Positions 39,070-50,713 of a stretch of DNA of 64,000 nt are shown piece by piece. Source of the DNA: Pilaira anomala (Eukaryota > Mucoromycota > Mucoromycetes > Mucorales > Mucoraceae); NCBI GenBank assembly GCA_025716855.1, contig JAIXMQ010000012.1:434001-498000 (forward strand), read 5' to 3'. The notes below the pieces were generated by a model, which saw only the letters and a program-made list of their open reading frames with translations, was not told where the DNA came from and made no database searches. Position 1 is the first letter of the stretch. Each line of letters starts with the position of its first letter. Position numbers and translations under genes: made by a program.

Positions 39070-42000
39070 TCATGTTGTTGTTTCAGCAGGAAGAACAGAA
39101 TCTAAATTATGCAACTGTTTACCTATCAAGTAAGTATCATCGCGTATAGTACGTAACCAAATCTTGATTAATCGAATAACACAATGAACTAACAAGACCA
39201 AACAAAGTAAACAAAATAAAATAGGATAAGCACATCGAAAGATTAAGACCTTGATCGCTGTATCCTCAATACCTAGTTTATATATAAAAATGAGTAATAA
39301 TTCAAAATTTCATTTGCCCCCCTTTTTTTTTTACCTAGTAAATGAATGGTAGCTATAGTAAGTAGACTAGGGAAAAGAATAATAGACAATGACCCAAAAG
39401 TAACAGGTAAAATAATCGATCGAGTAGTTTGAACGATATCCAAATGAACCAGGTTATTCCATTTGAACTGTGTGATCGAATCACGATAAGATGTATGAAC
39501 AGGTAAAAGTTGAATGATACCATAAAATAAACTTAATACAGCTAACCCAATAGACCAGTCCAGTGTAAGATAAATCTCGACAGATCTTTGATTGAGATTG
39601 GATAATCTTAATGGCATGAAAATATATAAATCCATCATCACGCCAACCAAAAAAGGAAGTATAAATCCACAAACAAGAATTAAATAAATACATGTCACCA
39701 CCTTAAAAAAAAAAAAAATTTGTTAATTTTCTTTTTCTGGTAAATGTTTGTATTTTTTACCTTTTGCAAGTTGTTTAAAATGTATTGTTTTACAGAAGAC
39801 CAAACAAGGGTACAACCACCATCTGCTGCAGTTAGAATTTGATAATTTTGTACAATGCTATTTAAAAAGGAACTCATCACAATCATGATATAAGCACCTA
39901 GAGAAAAACAATATAAATCATGAACGGGACCATTGGATCCCATTGCAAATATATTTCTACCTAATTTTACTGCATAATATATATATATATACTTTAATTT
40001 TTTATATTTATATATATACACATATAAAACTTACATGGTACGACAGAGATGGAACAAACAAGAATAGAACCTGTTGTCCAAATCAAAAACAAAAAGACCG
40101 TGATTCTTCCATAAAATAAAGAAGGTACATAGACAATGGTCGTATCTCTTTCTTCCGAATGTGAAATCGCCGGATGTGTTTTATTCCGTTCGGATGCCAA
40201 AAGAGGTTCTAAAGTAACTGGATCCACAGGCACAATCATTCTTCTACGAGGTACTACAATCGGTACATTATCATGGGTGGGGACCCGAACTAGACTACCA
40301 CCGCCGCCGCCACCTTCTTCTTCTTCCAAATACCTTCCTCCAAACATATAAGATGAAAGTCTTAATTGTCGGGATACAATCACCCACCATGTCATTAATG
40401 ATTTCTTACAGAATTCTCGAGGTACGATATAACTCATGATAGGTGGAAGTAAAAATTGTACTGCTAAAAGGTCGATTGGTAAAGACGAAATCGGTATACT
40501 TTTTTAGGATGTTAATTTTCGTATATATAAAAAAAAAAAAAAAAATAGATGAATATATAAAAACTTACTCAAATTGCCAAATGATTGGATAAATACCACC
40601 ATATTTACTTACAAGTAAAGTAACGAACCCCATACCAACCAAAATTAACATAAAATAAGTGGCTGTGATAGTAAACAAATGTCTTAATAAGACCAAGATC
40701 GGCTGATCCACAATATCTTGTACAGGATGAAAATCAGGGTCATTTGGATCCGGTACAAAGAACAAGACGCCCGGTCGAACGACTTCTCTTACCAACCCAA
40801 CAAAGACCGAGAAATTAAATGTGAATCCAGTCCCTATAAACCAATGTAAAAAGATACCCGAATAAGGGTTCAACAAGACAAAATGAAATCGACTCTTGAT
40901 AGTACATTCTGTAAATAAAGGTAATGTAGAGATATCCAACAAGACGCCACAGACCGTAGGGAAAATCACTAATTCAAGAAAGATAAAGAAAAGCACTTTG
41001 AGAAACACTGCTTGTTGACGTAAGATTTCATTGGTTGGTGCTCCACTTTTCGTAGCAGTAGCAGTAGCAGTAGCAGTAGCAGTAGCAGTAGCAGTAGCAG
41101 TAGCAGCAGTAGTAGATTTGGATAGGTACCATGATCCGATCGAGATCAAGATTAAATAGCCTACCATCGTACATACGACTCGATCAAGACTTCCTTGCTC
41201 CGTTGCACATTCACGCCATCGTTTCAAGATAATCACCGTGATTGAATACATGTTGCTTTGAATTAATTTCCAATTTTGAATCGTGTTGGTACGATCCAAA
41301 ATCGTGCTCGTTGTCTCGCTCAACAGGTGTCCTAAACTACCTCCTCCATTATCGTGTAAAGTAATATGAATGGATTTCACAATATAATAAAGTCCAGATT
41401 GAATATCCCCATGAATTATCTTGATCGTACTTAAAATACTGGTAGGTAGTACATAACTTGAGATCATTTCAAAATTGTTATAAATCCGCAATAATAGAGT
41501 ATTATCCAAAATAAAGTCTATAACCGGCTCAGACAGTAACCGTAACACATAAATAGGCTTATCTATTAAACTGATGGGCCGAACCTATTTATGTTTAGAG
41601 TTTAAATAAAAAAATAAAAAATAAAAAAAAATACATCCCCCTCCCCCTCCCCCTCCCCCTTTTCTTTAACTTTACCAGTATAAATGATCTGCCAATACTA
41701 TATGGAATCCAAACAGTCACACATAGACACAAGTTGATCATTAATGACATTAAAATTGAGTTTTGTAACAGCATGAATAGATTACCGCGCATACCAATCG
41801 CTTCTAAAACATGATCTAAATTTTCTATAAAATCAAACGGTTCTTCCAAATTTGGCACGGCAGGTTCATTGATGTTGTTCCTGGTGGGTTCCAGTACAAT
41901 TTCTTCTTCTTCTTCTTCTTCTTCTTCTTCTTGAACTTGTACTGTGATGGGTTCTTCTGGTACGACTAAATCCGAGAAATAATCCGTCTTATTTGATTCA

Positions 42001-43133
42001 ACACCAAACTCACTTGCTTTCCAAGTACCAGTTGTAGGCGAAGACATTTGATCTACTCTAATTTCATGTTGTAATTGACTTTTATTCGCAGTGGTTGTAT
42101 CTTGTTGATAATCTCTCCAACTAGCAAAAGGAGATTGTGTACCACTTGCAGGTGGTTGAAATAAATAATCCTCTTCTTCCTCATCCTCATCCTCATCCTC
42201 CTCCTGTCTTGTCGTCATTTGATAATATGCTGCCACACTAGCAGAATACGGATTAATATATTCATCATCAAGGGTATCATCATGATCATCACGATCATCA
42301 TTATTATAATTTACATGATGTCTTCTTCTCCTTTCAATCTCTCTTCTTAATTCATCATCGATACGATCTGTATTCATATTCTTAATAACCCATTCACGAA
42401 ATAAATAAGCAGCTACAAACACAATCACCACCACGGCCGTAATGATTTGTCCAGAGAGACAATCTTTCAGGAATACAGGTAAACTGTATCGACTTTGTTG
42501 AATTGAGTTCGTAAACCCTTCTCCACTCCAAAAATAAAATCGCCATGTCCAAACCGTCAAGGTCGGTAAGAGGATGAACCACACAAGAATCACTAACAGA
42601 AATCGCATACAGGTTACACAACCTCGTCCAAATCGATATAAGCATTGCGTGAAAAGTATTTTCAATGGCATTTTGTCTGGCATATCGTCTCGATAGATAG
42701 GTGTAAAAACAAATGGGTGTTCACATAATTCACAATATCTAATATTAAATTTGGGGGGGGGGGGATTTTTGTTTTAAAAACTATCATTTCTTTTTGGTTT
42801 TTAATGCTTTTTTTTTTCTCTTTTATTTTACTTTTTCTTACTAAGGGAAAGCCACTGTAATAAACTTTTTTTTTTTTTGTAAGGGCGTTAGTATATAGAT
42901 CGAGTAGTGTATATATATATATTTACCAATCTTGATGAACAAAGCGAATACTTCCAGAGCATTTACATGGGTGAAATAAAGGATGAGTTGTAGAAGAATG
43001 ACCACGACATACTCTACAAATGGCTAAGTATATGGTTTATTTCCAGACTCTTTTTCTCTTTGCGAACTGGATCTAACTCTCTCTCTCTCTCTCTCTGTCT
43101 CTCTCTTTTATATATACCTTGATCGTCATCCAT
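39070..43133 (-). CDS. Doa10/MARCH6-type membrane RING-CH E3 ubiquitin ligase
   Basis: Nine exons encode 1155 aa: 43133-43118, 43023-42927, 42864-42832, 42738-41676, 41584-40569, 40498-40035, 39969-39761, 39701-39335 and 39272-39070. The RING-CH domain is spread over the first four exons: C8, C11, C25, C27, H35, C38, C51, C54 (C4HC3; [34 protein letters not shown]). Many hydrophobic segments follow (for example [20 protein letters not shown] near the end), as in Doa10, an ER/nuclear-envelope ligase of the ERAD pathway. Between TM groups lie acidic low-complexity insertions (EEEEEEEEE) and an Ala-Thr dipeptide run. The weak exon 3 acceptor (AAAAAAG) is needed to obtain [10 protein letters not shown]. 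The first exon encodes only five residues. Confidence 0.93.
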
Positions 43134-43833
43134 GGAAGAAAGTGTACAAAAATATATAATTTGTTTATAATTGTATTGGCTCTCTTTCCTCTATTTTTAC
43201 ACATGAAAAAAAGAAAACGTTCCGAGCCGCAAGCGCACTTGTAAAAAAAAAAAAAAAGGGTTCAAAAGGCTCCCCTTTATTTTAAAAGTTCAACGTTTTA
43301 TAAAATTAGCTTATTTTTGATATTTAATGGAATAGATATATCCGAAAAAATGATGGAAAAGTTAAAAATGTTTATATATTCCTCTGTTCTCTCTCCAAAC
43401 ATAAATCCCATTGAACAGTTTTTTTCGGTTAAAACATAGGGCTCATAGAGATACTTTCTCAAAGAATAAGTGAAGTCAAGAGCGGCTTTTGTTCATGTAA
43501 TAAAAGGGGAAACCCACTTTTGATTTCGTAATACTAACAGGACTGGCTGATTTTTACTACCCAAAAGGTCAGTAAAATATGTAGTAGCGTAACGTAGGAA
43601 CTCTGCAACCGTGATGGATGACGACGACGACCTGCCACGATGAGGAAGCGACAATTCTGAGTTTCATTGAAGTGGTGGTGGGGGGAACACACTGAAATTG
43701 TTTTACAAAAAAAAAGATTAGAAGTGCCCTGGAAATTTAGAATTAGAAAAAATGACATGAGGTTTAGCGGGATATAGAAATAAAATGGAGAGAAGCCGAC
43801 GATCAATTTATAAAAAGAATAATGAAATTTGAT

Positions 43834-43873
<40 letters not shown>

Positions 43874-43946
43874 CAAAACTTTCCTTTTAACACACACCCC
43901 CTTTTTTTTTTTTTTTTTTTTTTTTTGACACATTCATTTTAATTTT
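43134..43946. other. intergenic between divergent Doa10 and RhoGEF genes
   Basis: Holds both promoters. About 43540-43605 resembles the ends of the foldback family (GGACTGGCTGATTTTTAC, then GTCAGTAAAATATGTAGTAG and GTAGGAACTCTGCAACCG) with an internal deletion, so it may be a decayed copy. T tracts lie at 43837-43868 and 43904-43926. Confidence 0.4.
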
Positions 43947-44607
43947 ATGCCAAATAAACTCGCAGAAAGTTATGTTTCTAAATTTAGTATGTCAGATCCA
44001 AGTATCATAAGTTCGGCTAGTAGTAGTAGTCAACGTTATAGTGATAATCCATTAGGTGCGAATGATATTGGTCAATTTGATATTATTGATGATCTTGATT
44101 ATGATGATGTAGATGATGGTTTAATAGGTATATACAATTAAAATATTATTATCCGTTGTGAATTACTAATGAAAAAAAAAAAAATTCTATCAATAAGTTG
44201 ATCAAGAATTAATGTTTCAACAAAGAGAAGCGATTATTTTTGAATTATTTGAAGGAGAAAAACGTTATTTAGACACTTTGTCAACAATTTTAAATACCTA
44301 TGTGTTACCTTTACGAAAAAGTTTAAAGACAACCTCATTTGGCTTTTTAGGTTTGAAAAAAGCCCCTTGTACCGAAAAAGAAATATCGTGGCTATTTAGT
44401 AATTTAGATGAAATTTATCAACTACATTCTGATACTTTAACTGTCTTGTCTGAAAGGTATAATACAAGTGTTTTATTATTATTATATAAATATATATAAA
44501 TATATATATATATGGTATATATGTTGTGTCATGTAACTCATAAACTATATAACTTTAGACTAAAGATTTGGGGACCAACTCAAATTATATCAGACATTGT
44601 CCAGACC

Positions 44608-44651
<44 letters not shown>

Positions 44652-45585
44652 TCTTTTAACTTTGATAATAATAATAACTCTAATTCAATTAGTTGAACAA
44701 GTTAAAACAACCATATCATAAATATTTTGATCAATACGATATGATGGTAACTACATTCGAAAGATTAAGTAGATATGCACCTTTTAAAAAGTATATTGAG
44801 GTATATAATATATATATAGAACCTGATGTGTAAAAAAAAAAACTCAGTTTTAAAAATGATAAAATATAATTCTATATTAGAGTATTGACAAAAGTACAAA
44901 TGGTACAGCGAATTTACTATCACTTTTACAAGCCCCGGTTAAATGTATTCAATACTATATGGATCTTTTAAAATCATTATCCGAAAATACTTCTTCTATG
45001 CATCCTGACTATATTGGTATCATGCAATGTAAACATCGAATTATCTCTATATTTGCAGAATTCAAATCAAAGTAATGATCAATCAAATTTATGTATATAT
45101 ATTATATATATATATCTAACTTTATCACATAACATAGGATTGAAGACGCGCAAAACGTAAATAAAGTATACCAAATTCATTCAAGATTGGCTGGACAACC
45201 TTATGGTACTAGAATAGACCGAAGGTTCATCCTACAAGATAATTTCTCTAAAAAGGCGAAAACTTCATCCACAACTGTAGAAGATCTCACTTATTTCTTA
45301 TTTTCAGATATCCTCGTATTCGCAAAGAGCAAACCAAATTGCTTACAATATAAAGGCCACGTTGCTCTAGAGCGATCAAAAGTAAGACCAATTTCGGTTG
45401 GTAATAAGGAATTCTCGGTTGAATTAATGAGCCCTTATCAAGGTGTAGACTCGTTAAATACTACCTTTATGGGAAGTCCTTCTACTCACGTGATTCGTAC
45501 TTCCACAAAAGCTGAACAAGCCAAATGGATTCATTGTTTAGAACTTGTTATTTCAAAACTAAATCAACAAAAGCATTCTAAATAA
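43947..45585 (+). CDS. Rho guanine-nucleotide exchange factor (DH-PH)
   Basis: Six exons encode 412 aa: 43947-44127, 44198-44456, 44559-44610, 44693-44800, 44881-45071 and 45138-45585. An N-terminal Ser-rich and acidic region (DIGQFDIIDDLDYDDVDDG) precedes a Dbl-homology domain, about 64-255: REAIIFELFEGEKRYLDTLS (CR1), LYKLHSDTL-like segment EIYQLHSDTLTVL, YDMMVTTFERLSRYAPFKKY and LLQAPVKCIQYYMDLLKSL (CR3). A PH domain follows (FILQDNF to ELVISKLN), with DLTYFLFSDILVFAKSK and KAEQAKWIHCLELV as the C-terminal helix. DH-PH proteins activate Rho GTPases and here probably control polarised growth. It is shorter than yeast Rom2 or Cdc24 and has no extra recognised domain. The gene is divergent from Doa10. 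Confidence 0.9.
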
Positions 45586-46167
45586 CCCATTATTATATAT
45601 ATATATATATATATATATTAGTTAAATTTCATGATATCCCTTCATTTTTATTTATTGTACCATATAACTCATTCTATGCCCTTCTTTTTTTTCCTTTTTT
45701 TTCCTTTTAAAAAAAAATAAATAAATAAAACATATTAACAACCACGTCATTTGTGCGGTCCGAACAAATAGTTCAATTTATCTGATTTGAAAGGGTGAAA
45801 AGAATAGGTCTTTATTTTCCCTCCCCCAACCCAAAAAAAAAAAAAAGGGCTCGCAGCACAAACAAACAGCGCGCGCGCAACTAAAATCACCCCCACCCAC
45901 CCCCCTCCCCCACTCCTCACGCAGAAACACACACACACACACTCACTTAATACACGAGTGTTGAGTTGAAAAAGGCAAGGGCAACGTACACCACAAAAAA
46001 AAATAAAGGAAAAAATTTTATATAAATTTTTTTATTCAAAGTAAAACAAGATTCAAAAAAAAAAAAGTAAGTATATATATATATATATATTTATTCATCT
46101 ACTTTTTGTTGGAAAGATACAACCTTCCTTAAACTTTTAGTTTTATTATTATTTTCTCATTAACACC
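45586..46167. other. intergenic upstream of EPL1
   Basis: TA repeats (45596-45619, 46074-46092), CA repeats (45927-45941) and C-rich runs. No gene is seen. Confidence 0.5.
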
Positions 46168-48209
46168 ATGACCAACCAGATGGTCTCTCGATTCAGAGTC
46201 AAAAAACTTTCTCCAAAGCACCCACTTCCTATTTTCAAGGAACACCAACTACCTGACCTCTCTGACGTAACAAATATACAAAGAGCTGTACCTCAGATAG
46301 AAACAGGCGTTGAAAAGGAAGAGGAAGAAGAGGTATATATAAAATAAAAAAAAAATCTTGGCTTATTTTTTTTTATAATACAAAATATACTAAAAAAAAA
46401 TTGTTATTGTATTTAATATTATATAGCATGATTTACAAGCCGCCATGTCTGCAGCTCAAGCGGCCGTAACAACTGGTTCTTCCGTTGAAAAATATATTCC
46501 TACGCCAGATGCTTCTAGGTTAATTCCACATGAAGAATATATCAGCCTTTATAAAAAAAAATATAAAGAACCCTCTACTCTCATTCGATTTTCTTCTACT
46601 GTAGAAGATTGTATTGGCTGTCCTTATGTTATGGATGAAGAAGATGAATCTTTCTTGACTACTTTCAATTCAAATCATCCTGGTCAAATACTTTCTGAAG
46701 ACATGTTTGAAAAAATCATGTGGGAATGTGAATCCATTACTAATCAACAATGGCCACATCTTTATTTAGTAAGTTTTTAACCTAAAAAAAAAAAAATTTT
46801 TTTTTATAAGCGCTTTAAAAAAAAGAATTAATTTTTTTTTTTTTTTTTTTTTTTTAAAGGATGCTACACAAATCCCTGATTATAATACATTTCTTGATCA
46901 TGTTCCTGAATATTCAAAGTTAAAAACTTTTTCCAACTTTCAAACCATCTATCAACATTGGGTGACACGTCGTCAACAACGTCAAGGCAAACCGATTATA
47001 CCACAATTAAAATTTGAAGAACTCATCAAGAACGAAAATGATCCTTATGTCTGTTTCCGTCGTCGTGAAACCAAACCCATTCGAAAGACAAGACGTACAG
47101 ACCAACAATCCTTAGAGCGATTACGTAAACTTCGTTCTGAAATGGAAATGTCTCGTAATTTACTCGAGATGGTCTTGCGTCGAGAAAAGATTCGAAAAGA
47201 AGGTCTCGTCTTAGAACACACCGTATTTGAAAAGAAACGAACCTTACTTGAATATCAACGTGCCTTGGGTATTAAAGAAGAGGATGATTTATTATTACCT
47301 AAAAAGAAGAGACATACTGAAGGTTCCGGAGCTACCATCAAGATTCCACTTCATAAATTAAATCGTGTTCAAAAGACGCCTATTCAATTAGCAATGGAAG
47401 CCGAACTCGCAAAGAAAAAAGAACTCGATTTACCTTATACAGATCTCACTGAGGCCCCTTATCAACCTTTTCCTCTACCTACCCCTCATCAATTCTTTCA
47501 ACCTATCCAACACTCTTCTGAACAATTTCGTAAACGTGTGGGTCGTAACGGTCGTGTCTTTATGGATCGCATCGGCTTTCAACATCAAAAAGATGATCGT
47601 TATAAATTTGATTCGGATATGAGTGAAGAAGATGAATCCATGGAAATTGATGAAATGGATAATAAATACTTGAAACATCGTGTTCAATTATTAACTGAAC
47701 CGGAACTTCGAAACTTGATCACAATCCCTTTCTTAACTCCTTCTAATTTGATTAATATCAATCAGGCACGTCAAGCCGCGGCCGCTGTAACCACTGCCTC
47801 CCTCACAACGACGACGACCCCCGTTGTTTCCGCTCCTATACGTCCCGTCGTCGTCTCTCCTCAGGTCGCTATGGCTCCTATCATCACTACCACCCCAATA
47901 AAACGACAAAACAGTCGTACAAAAATGACTCCACAACAAGCGGCTGTCGCTATGGCAAATGGTATGATTGCTGCTAATATGGCTGCCGTTGTCAATGGAA
48001 CCTCGAGTAATAAAGCTGCTATGCAAATGGCAATGGCTGCTGCTCATCAACAACAACAAGGTATATATTTATATATAACTAAATTATTCTTTTATCGATT
48101 TTTAATCTGTCTCTCTCTATTTTTTTTTTTTATAGCCAAACAACAACAGCAACAACAACAACAACAACAACAACCTACAAAAAATCCACCTTTATCACTT
48201 CACTTTTAA
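46168..48209 (+). CDS. epl1: Enhancer of polycomb-like protein, NuA4 subunit Epl1
   Basis: Four exons, 46168-46332, 46427-46768, 46860-48060 and 48136-48209, encode 593 aa. The EPcA domain is evident: VSRFRVKKLSPKHPLPIFKE, then YIPTPDASRLIPHEEYISLY, DCIGCPYVMDEEDESFL, the WECESITNQQ region and the basic YQHWVTRRQQRQGKPIIPQL, with ENDPYVCFRRRETKPIRKTR. These contact the Esa1/Yng2/Eaf6 piccolo module and nucleosomes in NuA4 acetyltransferase. The C-terminal half is Ala/Thr/Gln-rich (MANGMIAANMAAVVNG, MAMAAAHQQQQ) and the last intron divides two Gln runs. The final exon codes for a poly-Gln tract and PTKNPPLSLHF. Confidence 0.95.
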
Positions 48210-48748
48210 ACTTTGTACAGAATTTCTGGTTAACCTTTTTATTATTATCCAATATCCCCCCCCCCCCCCACCTACAATTCTCTCTCTCTCTCTCTCTCTC
48301 TCTTTATTCCACTGTAAATTATGATCTCTTTTCTTCCCCCTCCCCCCCTTTCTACAAAATATATATATAAAAAAAAACAATTACATACAATATATAGATT
48401 GTTATATCCCCCCCAAAAAAAAACTCCACACATCACACTTCACCCCCCACCCCCCCCCCAACCAACCACACATACACAAACACATATCTTTATCCATTTC
48501 CCCCCGTACTCTTTTTTTTTTTATTTATTTAAGAAAAAGTCCTTTTAGTTTTATTGTTAATAGGTACATTTTTTTTTATATATATATACCAATGATGAAC
48601 ATTAATAATAATAATAAAAAAAAAACCTTTTAAATTGAAAATATTGTAGCTTTAGATTTTTATTATAAAATAAAAATAAAAATATAAATATAAAATTAAA
48701 TAAAAAGATGATATAGATAAAATAAAAAAAATAAAAACTCTTTTTTTT
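48210..48748. other. intergenic between convergent EPL1 and chitinase genes
   Basis: Low complexity: poly-C runs (48257-48269, 48447-48459), CT repeat (48281-48303) and A/T runs. No gene is seen. Confidence 0.5.
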
Positions 48749-50101
48749 TTACTTGAAACGTAAAGTGGTAGGACTAAAGGCAACAAAGACACCCTTTTCA
48801 ACACTACCTTTGAGTTTAACCATGAGAGACATAGAACTCTCCCAGTCGTTTGAAACCAAAATTCTAACTTTATTTCCAACTTGACGAACTGTACCATTGG
48901 AAGCAGAAGTGAACTTGATATTTGCAGGCGCAGTGAATTCAATCGTCACTTGCTTCTTGAAAGGCATGTCATTTGTACGACGTGCATTAATGACAGCTTC
49001 AAATTTCTTGGCATGAGACGAAACAATCGTCAATTCAGCGCTGACTTGAGATGACTTGTAAGGTTTAGGAACAGGTCCATTGGTAAGCGATTCACGAAGA
49101 CGAGAGACAGCAGAAACTGAGCATGTGTTACTACCCGGTGTAGCAAATCCACAATAGATAGAGGATTTATCATCCGTTGCAATACAAACAGTTCCTCCAG
49201 GACAGGGTTGGACGCTCCAAGTACCCTGATTACAAATAGCATAGGCTCCATTGGATGTACAAGCATATTGTCCACCACCGGCACAAGATTGTCCTTGCTT
49301 AATACAAGTGCCAGAAGGAGGAAGTCCAGTAGGACCTGAAGCGCTTGTTGTGGTTGTAGCAGCTTTTGTTGTGGTCGTAGTAGTAGTAGTCGGATTAGGA
49401 TTAGGGTTAGGAGCTGGGTTACCACTGTTACCTTTGACAATAGAATAAAGACTATTAGCAAAATCACCATTATTCCAAGCTTGAGATGCATCCCAAATAG
49501 AGACACCACCATAGATACCAGGATAATTACTTGCAAGTGTAGAAACAGTGGAACTGATGGTACTTATAGGGACATACCCACTACCGGCTGCAGTCGTAGA
49601 GCCAGGTAAAGTTAACATGACCTTGACGTTTCTATTTGGAGACCCTGCTGCCCATCTTGCCCAAGTATCGAAATTAAATGATCCACCCGCTGCAGAACAA
49701 TAATTGTTATAGAATTGTACGTTCACATAATCCACAGGCACTGCGTCAATCACAGAACCCAAGATTTGATCAGGGAACGGACATTGAGGTGCGGCACCTA
49801 CTAAGAAACTCGATCCAAACTTGGCTTTGGAGGCTGTGACTAAGGCGGCGTATCCGGTGGATGGTCCACCTTCAATATCAAGATCGATACCGTCAATTGT
49901 AGAACTACCAAAGGGTCGATTAGGTGAACTACCTCCACCGAATAAGTCCCATAATGTCTGCGCAAATGTTTGTGCTGCGGCATCGCCAGAGAGACTGTAA
50001 GAACCGGCGGCACCACCAAGTGATAAAATGATTTTGACGCCGAGATTTTGACATACCTTGATATCTATCATTTTCAAATTGTTATTAAATATGAATCTAA
50101 C

Positions 50102-50132
<31 letters not shown>

Positions 50133-50504
50133 CATTGCCAATCGTAGGACATGAAAGAAGAGAAAGTCCAGGGAAAGTAGTTGTACAGGCACCAGCAAAG
50201 TTTAAACCAGGAAGTCCACCCACGTTGAAAACGTTAAGAAAAGAAAGAATGATACCGTCTGCCTTTCCACTTTGACAGTAACTAGCTAAAGAGGCTTGCG
50301 TACCTGCTCCACCTGCGGAATTCTGATATCGAAAAAAAAAAATTAGATTTGTAATCTACAAAAAAAAAAAAAAAGTGGTAATCACAATGAACTTACTTGT
50401 CCCCAATAATAAAGAACATTAGGCCCACTTGATGAATAGGCAGCATCAACACAAAAAGAAGATAAAAGTGCAGCAGCAGTGAATCCGAGAGTACGTAACA
50501 ACAT
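48749..50504 (-). CDS. GH18 class III-type chitinase with CBM19-like module
   Basis: Three exons, 50504-50397, 50322-50133 and 50064-48749, encode 537 aa. Start is [20 protein letters not shown], a clear signal peptide; an upstream TTG frame extension was rejected. The GH18 domain covers about 28-310: [32 protein letters not shown], and the catalytic DxxDxDxE motif DGIDLDIE with E164 as acid; [10 protein letters not shown] and [14 protein letters not shown] complete it. A Pro/Thr-rich linker leads to a CBM19-like Cys-rich module ([25 protein letters not shown]). The last about 110 residues ([20 protein letters not shown] on) look like an extra beta-sandwich carbohydrate-binding domain. It probably acts in cell-wall chitin remodelling at the surface, as yeast Cts1 does. 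Confidence 0.95.
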
Positions 50505-50674
50505 TGTTAAGAGTAAAGAAGAAGAAGAAGATGATGAAAGAGATAAAGTTTTTGATTTTGGCAACAGATGTCTAGCTATTTATACTTGTAACATGTCAAA
50601 CACTATCTTCTCAACAAGATGTATATATAACTTTAATAGACATATACGTGATTACATTGTAGACCTGATGATTG

Positions 50675-50713
<39 letters not shown>

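Noticed and set aside
50382..50564. Longer chitinase N-terminus beginning upstream of 50504
   Set aside because: It begins with TTG; the ATG at 50504 gives a standard signal peptide.
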